Positions 52,031 to 60,452 of a stretch of 64,000 bases of DNA are shown in pieces (within the stretch, counting starts at the first letter, position 1; each line of letters starts with the position of its first letter). The stretch lies in NCBI GenBank assembly GCA_045599005.1, contig JAZRVF010000018.1:54578-118577 (forward strand), in the 5' to 3' direction. The notes under the pieces are model-generated. The model was not told where the DNA came from, did no database searches, and was given only the letters and a program-made list of their open reading frames with translations. The stretch comes from Treponema_I sp045599005 (GTDB lineage Bacteria; Spirochaetota; Spirochaetia; Treponematales; Treponemataceae). The position numbers and the translations under genes are program-made.

Positions 52031-52234
52031 TCATATTATACCACAGAACGTTCTGTAAAATTCGATCAACGCGCAGGATAGAAGGATTCCGCCTGTAATG
52101 TCTGTAATCCAATGCATTCCGCTGATCAGTCTTCCAAAACGGTTACTGCGGTTACAGATTACAATAATGGTGTGGCTTGAAGAGAACCGCAAAGCCGACT
52201 TCTGTCGACTCGGGGCCAATGGGCTGGAAATCTT
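52031..52234 (-). pseudogene. Remnant of a second PAP2-family phosphatase
   Basis: Directly after the intact PAP2 gene, the reverse strand contains a short N-terminal-like piece in one frame (FQPIGPESTEVGFAV, about 52180-52230). In another frame it has a clear C-terminal piece, RFGRLISGMHWITDITGGIL (about 52070-52135), which carries the third PAP2 motif (S-x-x-H-x-x-x-D). The middle with KxxxxxxRP and SGHT is missing, so the gene has suffered deletion and frameshift. Its end overlaps the XRE promoter. Confidence 0.65.
52035..52056 (-). promoter_or_regulatory. XRE gene -10 box and palindromic operator candidate
   Basis: TATAAT (complement of 52035-52040) is preceded by the perfect 14-bp palindrome ACAGAACGTTCTGT (52043-52056). 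A protein bound there would cover the promoter spacer, suggesting autoregulation. The palindrome also lies inside the decayed PAP2 sequence, so it could be accidental. Confidence 0.45.
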
Positions 52235-52235
52235 C

Positions 52236-52943
52236 TTAAAATCTGCAGGAAACGGAAAATCCCAGTGGCGAAACTGATAATTTGACTTTATCTGTTTGTG
52301 GAAATGTTTGACTGGACTTCCACCAGAGGGAATTGACATAGGGCACCAGAAATCCGATTGCTGTTCCGGCCGCCGCGCCACACAGAACATCTGTCATAAA
52401 ATGGTTTCCGCTTGCGAGGCGCAGACCGGCTGTTGTGGCGGCCAGTAGATAAGATGCGGAGATCACAGGGATTTTCCAGGGTGAATCCGGGAAGTATTGG
52501 CAGAGCATATAAGTGGTAAAACCGGCGGCGGCAAAACTTAAGGTTGTGTGTCCGGAGAAAAAGGAATCGTCCCAGTCTCCTTCATCAATTCTGTTCTGCG
52601 GGGCATTGTCATAATACATGTACGGGCGGGGACGGCTTACACACAGTTTTGCAAGTTCTTTTGCGCCATAGGTAAAGGCAAGGGTTTCGGCATATTCAAT
52701 ACCGATTTTCCAATAATCCTGGGATGGTGCGGAAAGCAGTGCCGCGGGAGTAAGAAGTGCCGCCGCCTCAAAGCATGTTCCAAGATGATCCAGAGTTTCT
52801 GAATAGGGATTCATTATCAGCCGGTCAAAAGGGTTTACTTCTGCGGGAGAAAGTTCTGTCTGGGAAAAAGCACATGCTGCCAGAGAAAAAAACAGGATTG
52901 TGGCAGCGGTTTTTTTTGCGGAAATTGATCTGTATCGTCGCAT
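52236..52943 (-). CDS. PAP2-family phosphatase with signal peptide
   Basis: The 235-residue protein has a signal peptide or membrane anchor (TAATILFFSLAACAFS) and the three PAP2 motifs: KLCVSRPRP, FFSGHTT and GLRLASGNHFMTD. Three or four hydrophobic helices surround them. Such enzymes dephosphorylate phospholipids, isoprenyl diphosphates or other phosphoesters at the membrane. The ATG at 52943 follows a perfect AAGGAGG; upstream in-frame ATGs lack a ribosome site. The decayed paralogue lies directly downstream. Confidence 0.88.
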   Translation of the reverse strand: MRRYRSISAKKTAATILFFSLAACAFSQTELSPAEVNPFDRLIMNPYSETLDHLGTCFEAAALLTPAALLSAPSQDYWKIGIEYAETLAFTYGAKELAKLCVSRPRPYMYYDNAPQNRIDEGDWDDSFFSGHTTLSFAAAGFTTYMLCQYFPDSPWKIPVISASYLLAATTAGLRLASGNHFMTDVLCGAAAGTAIGFLVPYVNSLWWKSSQTFPQTDKVKLSVSPLGFSVSCRF

Positions 52944-53056
52944 TGATTCCTCCTTGGGATGGGCAAATTGTTCCATTGCGGGGAGGTAAAATCCATAAAC
53001 TGCTGTTTGCAGTTGTGATACTTTTGGTAACATGTAAAACAGGTTCAGCAAGTGCG

Positions 53057-53100
53057 GATGTTTCGACTGCATTCGCTGAGCTCATTGCGCTCAACATGAC
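53057..53100 (-). repeat. GTCATGTTGAGCG...GTCGAAACATC intergenic repeat
   Basis: Reverse complement of 53057-53100 starts GTCATGTTGAGCG and ends GCAGTCGAAACATC. This closely resembles the GTCATGCTGAGCGAAG-type intergenic repeat seen in many bacterial genomes. It lies in the 309-bp gap between PAP2 and the HD-GYP gene, which otherwise shows a TATAAT at 53225-53230 and a small AACTGC/GCAGTT hairpin. Confidence 0.5.
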
Positions 53101-53252
53101 AGAAGTCGAGGTGTGGAGGTTTTGATGGCCTCAACCAGCGGGCGTTCTGTGTTCAGTCAGCAGGCATTCTGTTGAAAATAATAAATAAAGTTTACTTTTT
53201 TATGTGAAAAAATAAAAACTATGGTATAATAAATTAGAAATTTTGGAGATAT

Positions 53253-55585
53253 TTGATTTTTTTGATTATGATTGTGGAACTCAGCTCAATTCAATCAATG
53301 GCTCTGGAGTATTTTCTTTTAGCCATCGGTTTGCTTTTAGGCAGAAAATGTTTCTCATTGATAAAGAAGGGAATGAACTATTTCTTTCAGTTCATCACTG
53401 CCCTGAATCTTCTGCTGATTGTCAATATTCCAATCCGTCTGTACGAATTAAAAATCCACATCTTTAAACCCGGGATAATCCATTTTTTCTATTCTGTCTC
53501 AATCATTCTGATGACTCTGGGCATGTTCCTGTGGCTTCTGTTTCTTCTGAAGGAGATGGACAGCAGTCTTGTAAAGAACCGGCTCAGGATTTTCCTTCTT
53601 TCAATTCCGGCCTTTCTGTCAGTTCCTCTGTGTATCGTGAACATTTTCACAGGATGGATGTACCGGATAGAATCAGACAGTTATTTCCGCGGTAATCTGT
53701 TTTTCTTACAGGGATTTATTGCATACCTTTATCTGTTTCTGAACATAGTGCTGCTGATCATAGCCTGCTTTGACAGAAAGAAAAGACATATTGCAAAATT
53801 CGGTCTTTTTTCAATGCTTCCTGGAATTGTCTGTATCATCCTGCAGATTCTGTACGGTGGGTCCTTCTTACTGGCAGGAATAACAATCTGTGCAGCCATC
53901 ATGTACATTGATATCTGTCTTGATAAGCAGAAGACTTCCGAAGTTGTTGAGATGAAGGAGATGTTTGTCCAGATCACAGAGACTCTTGCAAGTGCGATAG
54001 ATGCCAAGGATGAATATACCCACGGTCATTCCATCAGGGTGGCCCAGTATTCCCTGGAGATTGCAGAGCGGGCGGGCTTTCCGAAGGAAGAATGCGAGAA
54101 AATATATTTTTCTGCCCTTTTACATGATGTGGGAAAAATCGGGGTGCCGGACTGGATTCTTAACAAGCAGGGAAAACTTACTGAGGAAGAATTCAGTATC
54201 ATCAAACAGCATCCGGTTCTGGGAAGAGAAATTCTTGCCCATATCAGAAAGCTTCCGTACCTTACCATGGGCGCCAAGTACCATCACGAAAGATATGACG
54301 GTCAGGGATACCCTGAAGGACTGATATTCCGGTTTATGCCCGTATCATCACGGTTGCCGATGCATACGATGCGATGACTTCCGCGAGGAGCTACCGAAAT
54401 CCGCTTCCGCAGAGTGTAGTCCGCGAGGAAATACTGAAAGGTTCCGGCCGCCAGTTTGACCCTGAGTTTGTATCAGTGATGATACAGATGATTGATCAGG
54501 ATAAATTCTACAAGAAAAAGCAGAATGAGAGTTCAAACGAGCTTTATTGTGTGGGTTCATACAACAACAATTATTCCGGATTCATGCTCAATCCCTTTGA
54601 GCTTACAATCAGGCTGAAGTCAGAGAAACTTGAGAAAGGGCCTGAGAATCTTCCTGTCTTCATTCTGTTTGATTCGGTGGACAGCCGTATCCATATTGAG
54701 AAACTGGAAAAAAGTTTCTACGACTACACAGAATACTTTTCAATCTGTGTAAACGGAGAGTACAGGGCTGATGGCGCCCGGAAAGTTGCGGTAGATGTAA
54801 AGCAGTTTAAAGAAAGAATTGATGACACGGATGAAGTGCTTTATGTGACTTTGACTGCCGTTAAGAGGAAAGACCATATCCTTCTCCAGATAAATGATGG
54901 CTATACCGAGATCAGGGCCACTATAGTTGTAAGTGATGGATCCCGGTTTGCTTTCCTCGGGATCACCGGCCAGAAGTGTTATATAAGCGGTATTGCTGAT
55001 GAAAGAAGCGCCGAACTGTTTCCCATGGAGTCGGTTACCAGAATTGCGGATGAGATCACCTATTTTAAGGAACCGGATGGAGATATACCTAACATCCAGG
55101 TTGAAAGCTGGCGAACTTCATCAACTGTGGGGATTCCTGTGGATAAGAACCTTGACCTGTCATTCCACATGCGGTCCCTGCCCTTTTCCCGTCTCATCTG
55201 GCACTGTCCCTTCATAATCCTGTTTGAATCTGATGACGGAAAAGTCTACGGAAACAATTACCGGGAATTGGCCTTTATCCGTCTGGATGGTGAGAGCGGG
55301 CAGGAAGATCCTTGTTCCACAAATACGCTTTCCATTGAAAGAACTGAGGATTTTAATGACTGGTTCCAGTGGAAAATGGAGAATAAGGAAGGCCGTGACA
55401 TTGATATTTCAATAAGGCGTGAGGCGGATAAAATATTCCTGCATACAGAGTGTGGCGGTCTGATACTGGATAATGTCACAGCTGTCTCAAATGGATTCAG
55501 GAATCTGTATGCGGCGCTTTCAGGGGACCAGGTCATTCTGGAGACAATCAGGATAAAGGACAATTATGAACAGGGGAACATTTAA
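53253..55585 (+). pseudogene. HD-GYP c-di-GMP phosphodiesterase, frameshifted
   Basis: The first frame (53253-54377) has seven or so membrane helices and then an HD-GYP domain: DEYTHGHSIRVAQYS, LLHDVGKIGVPDW and YHHERYDGQGYPEGL. After GL the frame is lost. A second frame resumes with DIPVYARIITVADAYDAMTS, followed by the domain end and a roughly 330-residue C-terminal region I do not recognise. Adding 10 bases at 54318-54330 restores one frame of about 780 residues. A TTG at 53253 with GGAG upstream is the likely start. Without repair the enzyme would lose the GYP segment end. Confidence 0.8.
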
Positions 55586-55586
55586 T

Positions 55587-56879
55587 ATGAAGAATTATTC
55601 AGACGATATGATCAACAGAGTTTTAGTGGAAAATATTGATGCGCTTCTGATAGTCTGCTCAAAGGATGATACCTACCGAGCATTGAAACGGTCTGACAGT
55701 TTTGCTGAATACATTGACGAGGAAGGTTCTTATAAAGCGCTGATTAAAATGCTTATGTTCCATATGAATGAGAAAAAAACCGAGATTACCGATGAGTATC
55801 AGGTTTTCCTTCCGAAAATGGGTGAGTTCAAAGGCAGGTATTCCAGAAAAGTCAATTTCGAGATCAATGGCCAGAAACATAATATCCAGATGCTTGTATA
55901 TCCGATTGAGCAGGACGAAGGAAATTATATCATCCTTCTGTTTGAGCTGGATGATGATGAGTCCGAGCGCAGCGAGAAGCTTGAGAACAAAGTAAAGACA
56001 ATTCAGGATACTTATCTGTTCTCCATGTATGTTGACCTGAACAATGATAATGTGAACAGCATCAATGTCTCTGAGATCTCAGAGGAGAACATGCAGTACA
56101 CAGTGAAGTATTCTGAGTGGCGCATGATGATTGTCAACATGATCTGGCCTGAAGACCAGGAGCTGTTCCTCAGGAAGACAAATCCGGAGTATCTTAAGGA
56201 GAATCTTAAGCCCTCAAAGTCTCTTTCCTTTGACTGCCAGATGAAGAATCTTGAAGGAAAGTACATCTGGGTAAAGCTGATTTTTGGACGGAGTGACACA
56301 ACCAGTGAGCAGGATTTCCGCTTTGTCTTTATGGTCCAGGACATTCACGACGATTCGATCAAACTGTTCAGCGAACTTAAGAAGTTTGAGACTCTGGCTT
56401 CCCATGATTCGCTGACCGGGGTTTATAACCACGGACGTATTGAGACAGAGTTGAGCAACGCCATCGAAGAGATAACCAGAAATGACAGACCTGTTTCCCT
56501 CATGATGTTTGACATTGATTTCTTTAAAAGAATAAACGACACCTACGGTCATGCGGTGGGAGATGATATTCTGAAGGAATTTGTGGGAACAATCAGGGAA
56601 AGACTCAGTGGCCGTGATATTAAGATAGGAAGATGGGGCGGCGAGGAATTTGTCTGTGTCTGTTATGATATCGGGGTAGATGAAGTGCAGAAGATTGCGG
56701 AGGAAATCCGGGAATATATTTCTGCAAAAATCTTTGAGAAAATAGGTTCCATGACCTGCAGTGTGGGATTAACTTCCATTAATAAGAAAGATACCGTTAA
56801 GGATGCTTTCATCCGTCTGGATGATGCCCTGTATAAAGCAAAGGCATCCGGAAGAAACTGCATCCGCCTGAATATCTGA
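55587..56879 (+). CDS. Diguanylate cyclase (GGDEF)
   Basis: The 430-residue protein makes c-di-GMP. The C-terminal GGDEF domain has LTGVYNHGRIE, MFDIDFFKRINDTYGHAVGDD and the active-site variant RWGGEEFVCV. The N-terminal 260 residues include two PAS-like stretches (YSEWRMMIVNMIWPEDQELF). An ATG at 55566 overlaps the HD-GYP frame; 55587 has AGGGGA at a good distance. It is adjacent to the HD-GYP gene, so a synthesis and breakdown pair for c-di-GMP once sat here. Confidence 0.92.
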   Translation: MKNYSDDMINRVLVENIDALLIVCSKDDTYRALKRSDSFAEYIDEEGSYKALIKMLMFHMNEKKTEITDEYQVFLPKMGEFKGRYSRKVNFEINGQKHNIQMLVYPIEQDEGNYIILLFELDDDESERSEKLENKVKTIQDTYLFSMYVDLNNDNVNSINVSEISEENMQYTVKYSEWRMMIVNMIWPEDQELFLRKTNPEYLKENLKPSKSLSFDCQMKNLEGKYIWVKLIFGRSDTTSEQDFRFVFMVQDIHDDSIKLFSELKKFETLASHDSLTGVYNHGRIETELSNAIEEITRNDRPVSLMMFDIDFFKRINDTYGHAVGDDILKEFVGTIRERLSGRDIKIGRWGGEEFVCVCYDIGVDEVQKIAEEIREYISAKIFEKIGSMTCSVGLTSINKKDTVKDAFIRLDDALYKAKASGRNCIRLNI

Positions 56880-57016
56880 TTACTCCTGGATCTTCCCGGC
56901 TGGCTGCACGGGCACTTTTTTCTGGCTGCGGGGCTTCTCACTCAGCATAAGGGCGGAGACTTTATGCTTGAAAATTTGAATTATCCTTCTTATTTTTTTA
57001 AGCGGAGGATGCTTAG

Positions 57017-58294
57017 ATGGATAAAAAAGCAATGTATAAACTGAGTTACGGTTTATTTGTGCTTACTGCCAGAGAAGGTGAAAAAGACAACGGTTGTATC
57101 ATCAATACTGCCATTCAAGCTGCTTCTACCCCTAATCAGATCAGTATCTGTGTGAACAAGGCCAATTATACCCATGACATGATTATGCGGACCGGTGAAT
57201 TTACTGTTTCCGTGATCAGTCAGAGTGCGAAATTTGATCTGTTCAGACATTTTGGATTCCAGAGCGGCCGTGATGTGAATAAGTTCGAGAATTTCACGTC
57301 ATGCAAACGTGGCGGAAACGGGATTTATTACGTGACAGAGGGAACAAATGCTTTCATTTCTGTGAAGGTCAGCAAGACTGAGGACCTGGGTTCCCACACT
57401 ATGTTTGTCGGGGAGGTCACAGATATGGAAGTCCTGTCTGAAACTCCTTCTGCCACTTATGAATACTATATGAACAGCATCAAGCCAAAACCACAGGAAG
57501 TGGGCAAGACTGAAGATGGTAAGACTGTCTGGCGCTGTACAATCTGCGGTTATGAATATGTGGGAGAGGAACTGCCGGAGGATTTTATCTGCCCAACCTG
57601 TAAACACACTGCCGCTGATTTTGAGAAAGTTTCAGCTGGCAGACAGAGCGTTCTGAAGGAGAACGCAGTGAATAATTCAAACAATTCTATGGAGGAAAAG
57701 AAAATGGATAAATGGGTATGTCCAGTATGTGGTTATGTGCATGAAGGTCCGGAAGCACCGGAAGAATGTCCTGTATGTCATGTAAAAGGTGAGAAATTCA
57801 CAAAAATGCAGGGTGAGATGAAACTTGCCGCTGAACACGAATATGGTGTCTATGCAAAGACAGTGAAGAATAATCCTGACATTTCTGCTGAAGACAAGAA
57901 ATACATTTTTGAGCAGCTGATGGCAAACTTCCAGGGCGAATGCTCAGAAGTTGGAATGTACCTTTGCATGGCTCGTATTGCTCACCGCGAAGGTTATCCG
58001 GAAATCGGGCTTTACTGGGAGAAGGCCGCTTACGAAGAAGCAGAGCATGCGGCAAAATTTGCGGAACTTCTTGGCGAGGATCTGGAACCTCACATGAAGG
58101 CCACAACAAAAGACAATCTTGCCTGGCGTGTTGACTGCGAATTCGGTGCCACTCAGGGAAAATTTGATCTTGCCCTCTGTGCAAAGAAAAACGGCCTTGA
58201 TGCAATTCATGACACAGTCCACGAAATGGCAAGGGATGAGGCACGTCACGGAAAAGCCCTCAAAGGTTTCCTGGACCGCTACTTCAAGAAATAA
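57017..58294 (+). CDS. Flavin reductase - rubredoxin - rubredoxin - rubrerythrin fusion
   Basis: The 425-residue protein joins a full peroxide-reducing chain. Residues 1-155 are an FMN-binding flavin reductase (LSYGLFVLTARE, INTAIQAASTPNQISICVNK). A first rubredoxin has Cys174, Cys177, Cys192, Cys195; a second has Cys235, Cys238, Cys251, Cys254. The C-terminal rubrerythrin four-helix diiron domain has FQGECSEVGMY, YEEAEHAAKFAE and ARDEARHGKALKGFL. Electrons would pass from NAD(P)H to flavin, rubredoxin and the diiron site to reduce hydrogen peroxide. The order of rubredoxin before the diiron domain matches reverse rubrerythrin. GGAGG precedes the ATG. Confidence 0.9.
   Translation: MDKKAMYKLSYGLFVLTAREGEKDNGCIINTAIQAASTPNQISICVNKANYTHDMIMRTGEFTVSVISQSAKFDLFRHFGFQSGRDVNKFENFTSCKRGGNGIYYVTEGTNAFISVKVSKTEDLGSHTMFVGEVTDMEVLSETPSATYEYYMNSIKPKPQEVGKTEDGKTVWRCTICGYEYVGEELPEDFICPTCKHTAADFEKVSAGRQSVLKENAVNNSNNSMEEKKMDKWVCPVCGYVHEGPEAPEECPVCHVKGEKFTKMQGEMKLAAEHEYGVYAKTVKNNPDISAEDKKYIFEQLMANFQGECSEVGMYLCMARIAHREGYPEIGLYWEKAAYEEAEHAAKFAELLGEDLEPHMKATTKDNLAWRVDCEFGATQGKFDLALCAKKNGLDAIHDTVHEMARDEARHGKALKGFLDRYFKK
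57691..57706 (+). promoter_or_regulatory. Internal ribosome site and start inside the rubrerythrin fusion
   Basis: GGAGG (57691-57695) lies eight bases before ATG 57704, residue Met230, exactly at the Asn/Ser-rich linker before the second rubredoxin. It could start a separate 196-residue rubrerythrin, or be a relic of two genes that fused. Confidence 0.6.
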
Positions 58295-58438
58295 GTTCGT
58301 CCTTTGCCTGTAAAAAAGTTTTTTACGATGCGGAGTTCCTGGGTTCTTTCGGCCACAGTCAGCAGCACAGGGGTTTTGTGAAGTTCGTGGCTGCCAAGGG
58401 CGAACAGGTCGGTTTTTCCTGATGTCCGGCAGATTATA

Positions 58439-58447
58439 TGTTAGAAT
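58439..58447 (+). promoter_or_regulatory. Extended -10 of the GNAT gene, leaderless spacing
   Basis: TGTTAGAAT, an extended -10, ends six bases before ATG 58454. No ribosome site is present. Confidence 0.45.
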
Positions 58448-58453
58448 CAGATT

Positions 58454-58993
58454 ATGAAAACTGTGGAACTGAAAACAAAACGCCTGACAATCAGAACCTA
58501 TCTTCCCGGAGATGAGATTCAGGCTCACGAATACGCTGGCGACACTTCGATAACGATGATGTACTGGCTGCCGAACAGAACCTTTGAGGAAACCGCGGAT
58601 TACTTTAAAAGCGTTATTGAAAAGCGGGAGAAAGGTCTTACAGACAATCTGGATTTTGTGATCATTCATCAGGACAGAATCATTGGCAGCATTGACCTGC
58701 ATTTTGAGGATGATAAAACTGTTGCCTACATGGGCTGGGTATTGAAGAAGGACTGCCGGGGCTTTGGTTTTGCGACTGAGGCGGCAGTCGCAGTCCGGGA
58801 TTATGCTTTTGCAGAATGCGGTGTTACGAAACTCATTGCAGATTGCGATGCCCGGAATACCGCCTCTGCAAATGTCATGAGAAAAATCGGGATGCGGTGC
58901 GTCATGGATAAGGGAACCAGAACCTATCCTAAAACCGGGGAAGTAGCGGTTGAGCACGTGTATGAACTGGACAGGTTGAAAGAAGCCACATGA
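58454..58993 (+). CDS. GNAT acetyltransferase, RimJ/RimL-like
   Basis: The 179-residue protein begins LKTKRLTIRTYLPGDE, typical of the RimJ/RimL group. IIGSIDLHFEDDKTVAYMGWVL, the acetyl-CoA loop CRGFGFATEAAVAVRDYAF and ARNTASANVMRKIGMR follow. Members acetylate ribosomal protein N-termini, antibiotics or small amines; the substrate here is unknown. Transcription is probably leaderless. It converges with the dehydrogenase at 59006. Confidence 0.85.
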   Translation: MKTVELKTKRLTIRTYLPGDEIQAHEYAGDTSITMMYWLPNRTFEETADYFKSVIEKREKGLTDNLDFVIIHQDRIIGSIDLHFEDDKTVAYMGWVLKKDCRGFGFATEAAVAVRDYAFAECGVTKLIADCDARNTASANVMRKIGMRCVMDKGTRTYPKTGEVAVEHVYELDRLKEAT

Positions 58994-59005
58994 GCATGCT
59001 TCCGG

Positions 59006-59980
59006 TTAACTGTTGATTCTGTACCCTGTGCTCATGTTCACCATATTCTCAAAAGGTTCGCCCTTTATCAGATGGGAAATATTGGTGACCGCAATCTGCA
59101 CGATTTTGTCATGGGTTGCCTTTAAGTGATAACCGCCTGAAACATGAGGAGTGATAAGCACATTGGGCAGGTCCCAGAGTCTGTGGTCAGCCGGCAAGGG
59201 TTCAGGATTGGTCACATCAATAGCGGCTCCTGCAAGTGTTCCGTTTTCCAGGGCATTGCACAAAGCTTCTGTATCTACAGCAGTTCCACGGCCAACATTC
59301 AAAAAATAAGCGCCTTTTTTCATTGCGGAAAATGCCTTTTCATCAAACACATTAAGGGTTTCGGCGTATCCTGGAAGACAGGCCGCAACAATGTCGGCAT
59401 CACCAAGACACTGGTAGAAATCATCCATTGTGTGAAGGGAATCGACGTAATCAGGTCTGGTCTTTATGTTCTTACGGATGGCGGTGATCTTACTGCCCAG
59501 GGCATGCATTCGCACTCCGAACTCACTTCCGATGTCGCCAAAACCGACAATCAGAGTTTTTGAGCCGTAAACTGCAGGAACAGGACCTTCATCTTTCCAT
59601 CTGTTTTCAATCTGATTCAGTCTGTATAAATCGATTTTTTTCATAAGGCAGAGAAGGGATGCGATCATGTGCTCAGAGATGGCAAGACCGTAAGCACCTG
59701 TTGCGTTTGCAAGCATGGCTCCCTGTGGAAGAACGCCCTCTGCAGTGTATCCGTCAGTCCCGGCACTGTTAAGCTGAAGAAGTTTCAGTTTCTTACAATT
59801 TGATAAAAGAGCCGGATTCAGGTTCCCGACAATCACATCAACATCCGCTAAATCTGCAGGCGTTACTTTGCTGGCGTGTACGTATTCAACCTCAGCATCA
59901 GGGCCAAGGCTTTCAAAAACAGCCTTATGCTCTTCCAGAATATCCATCACCACTAAAACTTTGCACATAATTTTTATCAT
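59006..59980 (-). CDS. D-isomer-specific 2-hydroxyacid dehydrogenase
   Basis: The 324-residue protein has the NAD-binding fold SKTLIVGFGDIGSEFG and the family phrases ATGAYGLAISEHMIA, FLNVGRGTAVDTEAL, AAIDVTNPEPLP and ITPHVSGGYH with the catalytic His. It would reduce a 2-keto acid or oxidise a 2-hydroxy acid; the substrate is not readable. The start at 59980 overlaps the previous stop; a second ATG at 59968 is also possible. It is the last gene of a GNAT, C_GCAxxG_C_C, dehydrogenase operon. Confidence 0.88.
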   Translation of the reverse strand: MIKIMCKVLVVMDILEEHKAVFESLGPDAEVEYVHASKVTPADLADVDVIVGNLNPALLSNCKKLKLLQLNSAGTDGYTAEGVLPQGAMLANATGAYGLAISEHMIASLLCLMKKIDLYRLNQIENRWKDEGPVPAVYGSKTLIVGFGDIGSEFGVRMHALGSKITAIRKNIKTRPDYVDSLHTMDDFYQCLGDADIVAACLPGYAETLNVFDEKAFSAMKKGAYFLNVGRGTAVDTEALCNALENGTLAGAAIDVTNPEPLPADHRLWDLPNVLITPHVSGGYHLKATHDKIVQIAVTNISHLIKGEPFENMVNMSTGYRINS

Positions 59981-60441
59981 GCCTCCCGATTGCTTACTGA
60001 TGAAATAATCTCTCCCAGAATATCCACGGCTTTGGCTACCATCTTAGGACAGAACTCCCCAAAAAGATGATGCTCTTTAATGTAAGCCATGCCTTCTGGA
60101 GTGCGCAGATCAGCGCCAAGCAGATCATTGCAGATGTAGGAACCGCATTCCTCTTTGAACCGCTTCAGGAAAAGATCGCTCACTACATTTGTACTTTCGC
60201 GGCTTATTGCTTCCACTTTCTCGTATTTTGAATACAGAAGACCCAGCACCATAAGAGCACCGCTCACAGCTCCGCAGACTTCACCCTGACGCATGCCGCT
60301 TCCAAAACAGGAACCCAGTTTCAAGGCCTGCACCTCGCTGATTCCGCATTCCTCAGCGTAAGCCGCCAGCACCGACTGAGAACACAAAAATCCCTGTGAA
60401 TATAAATCAACTGCTTTTTCTTTTTTTGTCATTTCTGTCAT
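59977..60441 (-). CDS. C_GCAxxG_C_C family redox protein
   Basis: The 154-residue protein carries the cysteine pattern that names the family: FLCSQSVLAAYAEECG, SCFGSGMRQGEVCGAVSGALMVLG, ECGSYICNDLLG and FCPKMV. Members are thought to hold disulfides or metals, often near oxidoreductases; the exact role is unknown. AAGGTGA precedes the ATG. Its stop overlaps the start of the dehydrogenase. Confidence 0.85.
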   Translation of the reverse strand: MTEMTKKEKAVDLYSQGFLCSQSVLAAYAEECGISEVQALKLGSCFGSGMRQGEVCGAVSGALMVLGLLYSKYEKVEAISRESTNVVSDLFLKRFKEECGSYICNDLLGADLRTPEGMAYIKEHHLFGEFCPKMVAKAVDILGEIISSVSNREA

Positions 60442-60452
60442 AACAATTCACC

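Noticed and set aside
58300..58440. Reverse reading containing TDLFALGSHELHKTPVLLTV
   Set aside because: It reads protein-like for about 48 codons but has no start codon and no family I recognise. It could be a gene fragment, but I cannot support it.
57944..58957. Long reverse-strand open frame (337 codons)
   Set aside because: It lies antisense to the rubrerythrin fusion and a GNAT gene, both clearly coding, has no ribosome site and reads as Cys/Phe/Ser-rich noise.
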